A stretch of 64,000 bases of DNA from Tubiluchus corallicola (lineage: Eukaryota > Priapulida > Priapulimorpha > Priapulimorphida > Tubiluchidae), in the NCBI GenBank assembly GCA_030141605.1, contig JAQGDQ010000014.1, forward strand, positions 827,001 to 891,000. Direction: 5' to 3'. Shown piece by piece: positions 36,401-48,400 of this stretch (its first letter is position 1; each line of letters begins with the position of its first letter). The position numbers and the translations under genes are program-made. The notes under the pieces are model-generated. The model had not been told where the DNA came from and ran no database searches. It saw only the letters and a list, made by a program, of their open reading frames with translations.

Positions 36401-39400
36401 AAGCGTGAGTAGCACCTCGTGTGATTAGTAAAATTACTTTAAAGTCCGGATCATTTCACACCAGGGCGCTCCCATTTTAAATGCCCATTTTTCCACCAGT
36501 GACGTCATTCATCGATTGAAGAAAAGCAGCGCACTGTGTCAAAAGTATAAGAAGTTTTTACAAAAAAATTAGACAGCTGATTTTGTGATATTTTTGAATA
36601 CTAGGTAAGGCACAGAAGTTTGAATTATTTTAGCCGACACGTGCTTGCTGAAAACCATAGTGCACTTACAAAAAGTCACAAAGTCACCGGTTACAACATA
36701 ATTTTTGGAGGCAACCACGGTGCTCGAAAATTTTTGTACAGTGGTACTGTAAACTAACTATGTTTCTATAGACCGTTCTTTGTTAGATTTTTCTAAGTTT
36801 AAGTGATGACAGTAGACTAAGCTCAACATGCTACGTCTCTTGTAATTTCCTTTAAATACCTTTTGCATGCATGCACTATCAGTGATGTAGGCTTACATTA
36901 TTTTGCAATTTTCATTATTTATTATCACTAGATGTTTGTTAATTTTAGCTGATTGTGTGTGTTGTCAATAATTTTGTCACCCTTGATATTGTGGGAAAGC
37001 ATTGATCACCATGCATATGACTATATATTTTCAACTGCATATATATGAGCAGAAAACATGACAACGAGGCTTGTAAAATACTATATTTTCCACTCCTGTT
37101 GCACGTTGGCATGGTTACTCAAATTCCGCATTGCTGGAAGTATTGATGGCAGTATATTTTATAATTTAATTTAGCATGAAGTTTTTAAATGTTACTTGTC
37201 GCTGCACGTGCATCTGTTTGTCAATAAAACTCATAAAATGTTTTCTAATGCAATTGTTTTTTAGTCTAAATAAATAGTACTATTGCCCGTACATGACTTC
37301 ATAGTGTGTTTAGTTTATGTTGCAGAAGAAAATACTTGCTAACATTTTCTTGACAAATAGTGGAGGATAAATTAATGGACAGACTTTTCAAATTGTTCAG
37401 TTCACTTTTGTGCAAAATATTATGAACCACATGTGCCTATAAGTAACGTGGATGTTTTTACACAGGAGGCAAAGGTGGATCGCCTGCCCGATCCAGCTCT
37501 GTTAGGCAGTCTCTAGGGATCTCACAGCATAAGCAATTAGTTTCCTCCGCATCAAGTGCCAGCAGCTCGCCAGGTAGTGGAAAAAGTGAGTATTTAGACC
37601 AATAGTAATTAGCAGTACTTTATTGCTGGGCCCGGTTTTGAATTTTATTTTTTATAATCATGCATGAGTAAAATATGCAGGTACTAACTTCCACTTGTTG
37701 CAAAACTTGAACTAAATGATCACTAAGATCATGGGGAAAAGAGAATCAGAGATCTTATGATTATTCTCTTCTTCCTCCTTTGCTTTTCACATTGTCATAC
37801 TGACTACTGTATATAGATTCTTATAGAAGTTATGTGTGAAACTAAAATATTGTCTATGTAATTTTAATTATTCGTACATAAATTACATGGGACATGGGAA
37901 AATTTTGTTTATAGGCCTACTCTATAAATCAATGGATTTAAGCCAGTTAACAGACGATTGATAAACAAATTTTGAGTAGTAAACCAGAAGGGCCTTGATT
38001 TGCAAGATCTGTCATTAATATTACTTTGACTGAATGGTCCAATAAGTTATCGATGTGATGTGGTGACATAACCTGATTTTTCGAGCACATAGTCACTATT
38101 TAATTGGAAATGTCAAATGTTCAGAATGGCGTAACCCTTTCACTACATAATTACTTTTTAACTGGGCTGCATTAACTTTTGTGCATTTGACAATAACTTT
38201 TTGTAGTGTGTTACTAAAATGCAATCTTGCAAATAAACAAATAGTCGTTTGTTACTAAACACTAATATTGGATATTAGTTTTATTTGTACACCCATACTG
38301 CTCACACATTCATGTACTCACGCACGCATGTACTTATATTTATATACCCTCACAAACAAGGATGTACTTGTATTTAAAAACCAATTTCCATAAAAGTCAT
38401 AATACTAATCCATAATATGCAGCAATTGTAAGAAATGCTGAACCATGTGAATAAACATACATTTTACCAGTCATCAACAAGTGATTTTGTGTGAGAACCT
38501 GTTATACAGTACAATATTGTGGCATACACCTGGCGTTACTTGTTGTGGATAGGGGTTGTTAAACTTTTCTACAATACATGGTCGTAGCAGTGAAATAAAC
38601 AGATCCGACCCGGGTGACTGCGCTTAGTGGTGGCACTGTGCTGCCTTCCGCAGTGAAAGGGTTAAGTTACAGTTACATTTGAAATGAGTTATTCATTTAA
38701 GTATATTTTGTCTCACTAGTGATGAGAGGAAGCAGGGCCCACGTCAAAGACTCTACACTTTCAAAACTCCAAAAACCTCCATCCTCTAAAGCCGTAGAAA
38801 TTTCAAATCGTCTGTACAAGTCTCCTACTCGTGCATCCAGTGCGAGAAAAGAAATCAGACAAGAGAAGCATGCACGGCAGGACCGATCTTCGTCTACCAA
38901 TAAAGGCCGAGGAAATGGACTGGTAGGAAGACCACCTGCCGGACCAAAAAGAGAGAGCCGCAGTGGCATAAGAGCTGTAGGTATGTGCTGTCCGTGCATC
39001 CAGAAATGTAGCAAGTTACTTGATTTGCGGAAGCATTCAGCATCGAACTGTCTGTGGTGAACTGTGCTGAGCTGCTCTGTCTATTTTCAAGTTAATATAA
39101 AACTCAGGTTTGATTCACATGAAATACAATCATACTAATAGTAAACTTAAAATTTTTGTCTGCTTCGTTTTTACTTCTATGCGCACTGTTACAGTGGCAA
39201 CCAGAAATTTATAATAAATTTAAATATGAATTCATGGTTGCTTACTGTGTCTAAATGACAGAAGAAAATTTTTCAATCTCAAGAAATGTTCAAAAGATAA
39301 GTCTACATGATTTAGCAAACTTTGTTATGACTGAGTAAGATTCCACTCAAAAACATCTTATCAGCAGCCTTCTGAATAGCAAAGCTATTAGGACACTGTT

Positions 39401-42400
39401 AATGTGGATGGTGTGGTAGAACCAGGTCATAGCTTGTATGGCTAGTAGATACCGCAAACTGCAAACAAAGTAGTTTTCCTCACTGTCATCTACTCATTTG
39501 CTAGCAAAGATTGATATTGCTTTACTGAAAGGTAATTTTTGTTGGTTAAATTAAATGGCATACAGTAAACTTATATTATGTGAAACTGGCAAAATTCAAA
39601 TCGAAATTTTGCACATGGCAATTTCTTTTCTTTTTATTCGCAATTTAAAACAATGTTACTTTCCATTAATTAATGAACAATTGTGAGCTAAGTGTTAAGG
39701 ATATACCACAAAATGGGAGGAAATCTAATGCCCAGTTTTGTGTTTCAGGCAATAGAGAAGTTAGATCTCGCAGTAGTGAAGAAGTTAAAAATGTAAAGAA
39801 CATTATGCCAAACAGTAGCATGGTGAACAGTGCATATGCAAGTCTTTCTGGCAAACCCACCACGGATCAGCATAGAGTGAGATCAGCAGACAGTAGAAGT
39901 CGCACAGCAAGAAAGGCAGCCGAAGCCAAAGACACTGAAAAACTAGCACGAGCTCAGAAAGAAAAGGAACGTTTAGATCAGTTACGCAAGAAACGTGAAC
40001 AGGACAAGGCAGAGAAAGAGAAAAGAGATGCTGAAAAGAAAGAAAAGCAACGAGAGCAGTGGGCGAGGGAAAAGGAAAGAAGAGAAAAGGAAAAGGAGGC
40101 ACGTGAGCGGGAAAAGGCATTAAGAGAGCAAGCTATCAAGGAACAAAAGGAAAAGAAACTCGCGGAAAAAGTATTGAAGCAGAAGGAAAAGAAAATGATG
40201 AAACGGAAAGAAACAAAATTGAAAAAGGATGTTGAAAATGAAGAAAAGGTGACTGTAGCTTATATGATTCTATGTTGTGAAATAATAAGAAGTAATTCCC
40301 ACAATTTCTCGTTTTATATTACTTTACTTTTACAAAATTGGTAATTTTGAAACTTTTAAATCATTTTTTGTTAATGATTATAGAGTGATTTTTGGAATTA
40401 TGGTAACCCAGCCGGAACTTATCCCCTTTTACCTTTTTGAAGTTTCATCACACCAAAACGTTAAATATTTAAAAAAATATGTGACACAAATCTGTGTGTC
40501 TCTCTATTAGTCATTTTGAATTAAATTGACAAAGTTACAACTGATAAGAAGTTTTCCATAGTTCTATTTACATTAATTTTACATCGTAGTAACTTTGACT
40601 AATTTCAAAGACTTTTGTCTCCTTTACTAATCAGTTACCGTAAATATTTATGTACACGTAGTATTATTGTATCCTATTTGTGAAATAACTCTATAAATTT
40701 CTCAGCTGAGCTATGTTTTTAATGTTTTTTTGTATTGTCTTTAGGTAGCAGCTACTTCAAAAGGTGTCTCACTCAAGTCAGATGCTGCCATGGGCAAAAC
40801 TGTAGACAAAATGAACCAAGAGGAAGAGGAAGCTAAAGCTAAACTCGCTGAAAAGAGGAGGCTGGCTCGAGAGCAAGCTCAACGAGATGCAAAATTAGCA
40901 GAAACTGAAAAGCAGAGAAGAGAGGAAGAAGCTAGGTTGGATGATTATTCTCTGTCGTGCACTTAATTTATTGTTTGCAAGAGCTAAATCAGACAAGTGT
41001 TGTGCATTAGGGTCTTTCAATCGTCTGCTGTGTTATCTGTATTTGCAAATTTGTCTGTTTATTAATACATCTTGTAACAAGATTGTGCCATAAATTTCTT
41101 GCTAATTGATAAAATTAGTCACCATCATCATTGTCACTGATTGTCATTGTTAATTGTCACTGATCTCCATGAATAGCATTAAACTATTATGACACAAACC
41201 TGCAATTAATTAAAGTTTAAATATACTAAACTTGAAAAACAGGAAATGTTAAACAGTTTGTGTACAGCCTGGTTTGAACTAGGAATCTTACTGCTAATAT
41301 GACAGACATCTTAGACTACTACACCATGGATCAAAGCCAGCCAAAGTTCATCCCTTATAGCTGGCCAAGAAAATTCAGCATTTTGAATGTTAGATCATTC
41401 ATACTAAAGTGATTTTAAACTTCTTCTTCAGTTGCTCTAAATATCTATTGTAGACATAGATCCTCTACCCTTTATTAGAGCACCTCACTGTTTCCTGTCT
41501 GCAGCTAAAATTTTCAATTCCTGTGATGCTATTGTTACGTTTGGTTCCAGCTGTTGTAAATCTTTATTAATTCTTGATATCCAGGTTGTTTTTGGTTTGC
41601 CTGGAGGTCATTTAGTAGGTTTCAGTGCTTCGTTTAATGCTAACCTTACTGATGTTGTTTCTGGCAGTCTCATTATATTTCCTACCCATCTTAGTCTTCT
41701 GATTCTGATTTTTGTGCTTCAGTGTTCGTCTTTGGTTCTGTTGCACAGCTGCTCATTTGAAATGACATATGACCATTTTATTTTTAAGATTTTTCCGAGT
41801 AGGCCTCTGTGAAATACATTTTTATTTTTGCTTCCTGAGTTGCAGTTAAGCCCCACATTTCACTGTTGTACCTGAAGATACTAGTTACATATGCATTAAA
41901 GAGTTACATCCTTGTTTTGAGAGATAGTTTCTCTAATTCTGCCACTAGTAGCAGAATTATTGGCCTTAAGTTCTCTACTGGTCCTTTTCCTTGTTCGGTT
42001 TTTGGAATTGGTACTAGAACTCCTTCCTTAACCTCTTTTGGATAATTTCCCGTTTTTGCAACATCATTTAACAAGTTAGCAATTCCTGTGCTTACTAACC
42101 TGGGTCCCTATTTTAATTGTTCAGCTACTAAATTATCAATGCTAGGACTTGTGCCGTCCTTTAGAGATTTTATTCCATAATATATTTCTTCTTCGTTAAA
42201 AGGTGGTTCCACATCTACGGGCTCCAAATCAGGTAGAGTTTTCGAGTTAGCAATATTAAAGGATTTTTCAAAGAACTTAGTAATTAATTCTGCTGCTTCT
42301 GTTTCACCAGTTGTAAGTCCTTTTGCAGTTTCTACAATTATTTTTCTTTCAATTTATTTCTGTTTATGTTCCCAACAGCTTTAAACATCCGAGGGAGTCT

Positions 42401-45400
42401 TCTTTACTTTTTTCTATATCCTTAATACTTTTTAGCAGTCTTTCTTCTTCAATTTGTTTAATAGTTTTCGTTAGTTCTTGCATCTTTTTATTCCTTTTTA
42501 TTTGTAACTCTTTTCTCATACTGAAGTCTGTGTTTGCGTTATTATTTAGCCTGATTTCTTTTTGCTCCAAGGACAACTGTTCAACTCTTGGATCACTGAT
42601 TTTTTGATTTGTGGGTCTTATTAAACTAATTAGATTAATTTGTTTACTTTAATTAATTTTAAGCACTGCTGGACATTGTGGATTGCACTGCCATTAAAAA
42701 ATATTGATATAATTGTTATAAAATTTAAGTGTTAAACTATGTTATTCATGTTCATTCCATAGCCATTTGATTGGAAATATAATTACACCTATAATAAATG
42801 TTGACATTATAAATTTCTACTCTTTAGTTGCCATCTTCTCAGTTAACAACAACAAAATTTAGCAACCTGGTTGGATACTATGGTACAAACTCTCTGTCTA
42901 ATTAAGCCTATGCCAATCTGAGCCTCTGATTGAAGTACTGCTTATAGTAATTGATCATAATGGCAACATGGCTGAAATGCAGATTGAGTGCTGCATGGTA
43001 ATCTAAGTGCATTTTATCAATTTGTTGTCGTAACTTTTGTTTAGGTTTTTTGGATGTTAATTTGAAGTCTCAGTCTGCATGTAACACAGCATCGCTACAG
43101 TTTCTACTGTTTGCTTATTTTGTAAATTAATTACGTATGCTATTGTGGAATTTAGATGAGATAGAGGGCTTTGCTGTTTGATGACAGATGCACCCGTCGT
43201 TTTTCTGATTTTAGTTTCAATTTCAATATTTCTTGATGTTTTTTATTACTGCAGAATTCAAAAAGAGGAACAGTTGAGAAAGGAAGCTGAAGAGGCTGCT
43301 CGTAAAAAGGAGGCACAATGCTTGCGTGAAGAGGAATTCCGTCGACAAGAAGCAGAGAAAGCAGAAAAGGAAGAGGCAGAGAAAGCTAAACATTTGAAAG
43401 AAGAAGAAGAACGGTTAGCCGAGGAAGCAAGACAGGTGTGCAGAATATGCTTTAAGATAATTAACTGTCGTGATTGTGAAAATGAATGCGAAAATACAAA
43501 AGGCACAAATTAATGATTTCTTCATTGTCTGTTTAGAAAATGCTGGTGGAAATGAAAGCTAGACAACTGCAAGAACAGCTGGAACAAGAATTGGAGGAAA
43601 GAACAAAGAGAGAGGAAGAAGAGCGAAACGAACGAAAACAACGACTTGCTGCGATTATGAGTCGGACGAGGAAAAACGTAAAACCTTTCAAAATTAATTT
43701 TTTCGAGACATGTTTTGAAATAGTAATAACAAAAAAGAGAAAGAAAATATGTTTGACGAGTTTAATGATGCAGGTTTTTTAACGTTTGCCAGCTTTGAAT
43801 GAAACACAGCACTTTACTCCTCGGGAGTTTTTTTAGGGCAAAGGATGGTTACACAGAGAAATTAGTGAGCGTATACGCAGCTAGTAATTAAGGTACAACA
43901 TTAGATAAAACAATATAGTTACACAGCTCATATTCTTTTGAACAAGCATGCACGTCGTGTAATATTTTTGTTGAAGCAACTGCTTAACTCAGTGACACCG
44001 ATTTATCATAATAAAACATTGCAATCGTTTTAAAGTGGCTAGGAGCCAGTCCAGCTGAAGAATTAACACCATATTTTGTACTTGTAAGACTTCATGGAAG
44101 AAGGTCATTCCAACTTCTTACTAACAGTGCACACTAATGCAAGGGCAAATTTGTCAATAACCTCCAGTCTGACACCAAATGCTAATTTATTATATTATAT
44201 ATGTCTATAATCCTTTGGCCATAAGGTTTGTAAAAAAATTTGTAGACATTTTTTCAACACCATTTCATTTCATTTGTTGGTCATTACAGGTACTATAAGT
44301 ACAGTTTGTCGGATGATGAACATACCTTGTGTTACAGCTCCAGTGTCGGCATTCTCGGTGATTTAAATATCAAATGAAAGGTCTTGACCACCTGTCTTCT
44401 CATTGATGGCTTATTTTCCGAATCAAGGCTAACAGGAGTGACTGTATGGAGAGAAAAAATGGCAAAATGAGTTTCTTTTGTCCGTTTTTCTCTCTGTTTT
44501 TTTACTACTTAGTTTAAGAGAACGATAATGCACCGAGGAGCAAGTCTAAAATGGTTGGATAGTTACTACATAGTGTGTAGTAAACATAGTTTGTAATAGC
44601 CAAGTCTTCTCACAATCATGGTTTTCCGAAACCCAGCCACTCAAATTTTACGAAAAACTACAAAAGCGGCCTCCAGAAAAATATCTTTGAAAGTGTTTGA
44701 GCGTACCTTGGAAGAAATAAACAAATCCAGAAAATGAGGGGGAACAGTCAACAAGATGTGAACTGTTTGTTTACAGAAGTATTCATCATTCAGTAGGAAA
44801 TGGAAGGGGTGTACTGCAAACATCTTTTTCAACCCCTAGTTCTGCATGCTGTCTGGAACACGAATTGGCTTTCACAAATTTCTTAGCTCTTCCCAGCATT
44901 GTCATGTTAAAGTGTGGAAAAAAGAGTTGACTTACACTAAGTAGAATGTTCTTGCTTTAATAGCTAAAAATTTACTTATGAGCAAAATCAATTGCTAGAA
45001 GAATTTCAGAAGAAAGTTACAGAAAACTGCTCGAATATTACTTTTTATGGAGTGACCATAAATGACCTTAAATGTTACCAGAAAAACGTCCACCAAACTT
45101 TTTTAGAACATTTATGGTACAAGGAGTATGAATTCGCAAAGTGTGGAAAATTATACAGCCTGTGCCAGATTTTAACAATTACCCCCTATTAAATATTGAA
45201 CAATATTTTAATGCTTGAAAATTGTGATTTGCATTGTAAAAAATCAATTAAGCAATTTGGCACCAAAATGGTTGAAATTTAGTGAACAACTTAACTTATA
45301 CCAAATAATAAATTACTTATTTTTCAGAAATTGTTGAATTATTTTGGAAACTGACGTGACTCCATCAGTCAGTCTGTATTACTCAGCAAATTTGTTCATT

Positions 45401-48400
45401 AACACCTGTGATGTGCCTACTAGTATTTTGTTTCTTCATGTCAGTGAAATGTAGTGACATCCAAATATTTTGAACTTCAGGAGGAGATGAGTGCTGAAGG
45501 AATAGCTGAAATGCGTTCTCGTTCGCCTGAACTTGAGATGACGGAATCTTTAATGACGGACAGCATCATGACAGAGAGTGTCATTGGTGAGGCAGCAAGG
45601 TTATTGATTTCACAAGGTAAGCTGTCTGTATGTTATTGAATAACTAAATAACTAAATTACTAACTAATTTTGTAAACTTTATTACATCTGCAGGTCATCT
45701 GCACTTTGCACAATACTGAACAACTATTAAGTACTGATTAGTTTTCTAATAATTGACAGTATTCGTTTTGGGACATTTAGACTTACCTGCAGATTCAAGA
45801 CGACTCATTTTAAAAAAAATTATTAGTGGTCTTTTGTGAACGTATTTTTGATTTAGCAATGTCTTGTACTGATCAATAACTATTTTTGAATCAAATAAGG
45901 TATTATAATGCAATTGAGCCACTTTATCATTTTAGTGAGATTAACTTTCGTTTTAGGTGATGAAGAAATTGCAATAACTTCAGAAGATCCAACTGTTGCA
46001 CTGGCTGCTGAAAAGGCCAAAAAAGAATCTCAAATGATCTCTGTTGAACGCGCATCAGTAGAGGAGGAAACTGAACTTGATTCAGAACATGAGAAGTCTT
46101 ATCTTGAACATATGGAAAAAGACGGAAAGAAACCTCTTGACATTACTGAGTTTTCTACAAAAGTGGAAGAGGTAAAAGAACCGGAAGAGAAAATAGATCA
46201 TGAACGGCTAGTGACAGAGGTATTTGACCGCACAGATTATACAGACGCGAACATAACTAATGTGCCTGAAGAACGGCCAGCTGAGGAAACGCACACTCAT
46301 GTCTCTGAAGGTGAAAATGAGATAGAACCTGAGATTGTAAGAGTGATGAGTAATGATCAGGAAAAGCTTGACATTGATTCTTCTGATATTCCACCAATGG
46401 AGGAATTGGTTACACAGAGGCGCTATTTTGAATCCCCAATGTCAGTTTCAGAGGAGGAGTCTGATAAAGAGAAGATGTCCTCATCTTCAAGCGATCGTGG
46501 TGAGCTAGAATACAAGCGACCTGTAAGTTCGTCTTCAACTTCAAGTGGTACACCACCTACTGATGAAGATCAGGCTAACAGAATAGCTGCACATGCAGAA
46601 GACGTTCATCCTATACCGCATTCATTGCAACCAGAAATGAGTCAGTCAGCAGGTCAGCCATATGAAGAAGAATTTAGGGTTAATTTGAGTCACGAACACC
46701 TTGTTTGTGATGACGATAATCTAGTCAAAGAAACTAAAGAAACAGAAGATGAAAAAAGTGTACTAATTGAAACAGAGCAAATAGATGTTAAAAGAAATGA
46801 GTTTGTTGAATATGTGACTGAACCAAAAAAGGAAGTATTAAAACATGGAATAGAAAAAGAAGGCATTGGTTTGGAGGATGTAGAAAGAATGCCTACAACC
46901 ATCAAGCGAGAAATAGCAGAATCTGACACAGAAATGGAACTTAAGCATGCAATACATGAGTCAGAGACAAGTGATAAAGTTGTCTTAACTGTTGCAGAGA
47001 AAGAAGAGGAATTCAAGGAAAAGAATGAAGACAAAGCATTAGTGAGAGAGGAGGCCATTTCAGACAGTCACCTGGAAGAACAACCTATAATGGCAGGCAG
47101 AGCCGACTCTGGAGCAAGCTCTCCTTTGTGGGGAGGAGGTGAGAAAGTGGCAACACCTGATGAAGATTTTCCATCCGTTGACAAAGATATGACATTTGAA
47201 CAACATGAAATTATTGAGCAGGAACTGAAGCTACCGATTTCCTTAAGTTTTGCTACAAGTGATGCTGGTGAAACAGAACAAGTGACTATTAAAATCTCTT
47301 CTGAAGTGATTCCTGAGTTAAATAAAACTGCTGAAAGTATTTCAGAATCTGGGCTTGATGTACCTGAAATTGATACTGTACAAGGCTCAACTGCTGACAG
47401 TGATTCACTAGAAGCACAAGACGAACTTAAGTGTTTATCTTCTGTTGCAGATGCAGTGCTAGAAACAGACGACATTACTATTAATATCACTTCCTTAACA
47501 GATAAAGACACTTTGGCATCACAACAAGAATATACCAAAGAACCTGGTAGAAAAGAAAGCACTTCGTATATAGAGCAAAGTGTGGAAATGTGTCCAGAAA
47601 ATAGACCGAGTCCTGAAATTCCCATTATTTACTCTACAGACATAACCCCGGAAGCTGAACAGATAGCTGTTAAGAGGCAATCTACTGAGACCTCGCCCCA
47701 ACAAGAATCAGATGATGATTTCGAGGATGAAGTAGAAGAAGAAATCGAGAGAGTCGATGTGCCAACATCGCCTGAAGAAGAAGTAGAAGATGATGATAGG
47801 CCACATGCACCAATACCTCCTGGAGAAGGAGAAGAGGAAAGACAGGAAGTGTCAGTTCCTCCAACACCCTTAGCAGATGATTCATCTTCTATTCAGTCAC
47901 CATTTTTTATGATGTCTATTGTAGAAGAAACCGTCAAGCATAGTGAATGTACTTCTATAAATGCAGAAGATAAAGCTTCCGAACAAGACATCTACAAAGA
48001 GGCAGTATCAATTTCAGATGAAAATGAAGCAGCTGTTTTACTAGAAGTAGAGGAAAATCGTGAATATGAGGATCAGACTACTTATTTGCAAGAATGCGTT
48101 GATGTTAAAGAAGAGAGTCAAAGAAGCTGCAATGACAAACCTTTACCAGGTATGGATTCTACTGTTGAACTAGCTGAAACACATCTGCTAAGAGATCTTG
48201 TGCATGGTGATAGGGTAAGTGAAGCTAATGGTAAGGCTTATGGTGGTAACATGACAGCATTGTGTAAGGATTCACCAATGCCACCACCTGTCATACATAT
48301 TAAAACAAATGTTTCCGATGATGCAGATGAACAATTTAAAGCTACAAATGGCCAAAACGTTATGACTTGGAGCGAACCAGTAGCCAAAGCCTCCTCTGAA

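Larger units (their letters stand above)
40936..43254 (+). other. MAP7 intron 10
   Basis: 2.3 kb intron largely filled by an RTE-type LINE relic (41470-42600, minus) and a tRNA-like SINE relic (41264-41335, minus). Confidence 0.75.

Noticed and set aside
44992-45192. 67-codon plus frame as an extra MAP7 exon
   Set aside because: No acceptor/donor pair in a compatible phase and a composition with many Cys and aromatics unlike the MAP7 tail.
47068-47625. Minus-strand frame of 185 codons within the MAP7 acidic exon
   Set aside because: Antisense shadow of a low-complexity coding exon; Ser/Val/Cys bias follows from reverse reading of acidic codons.
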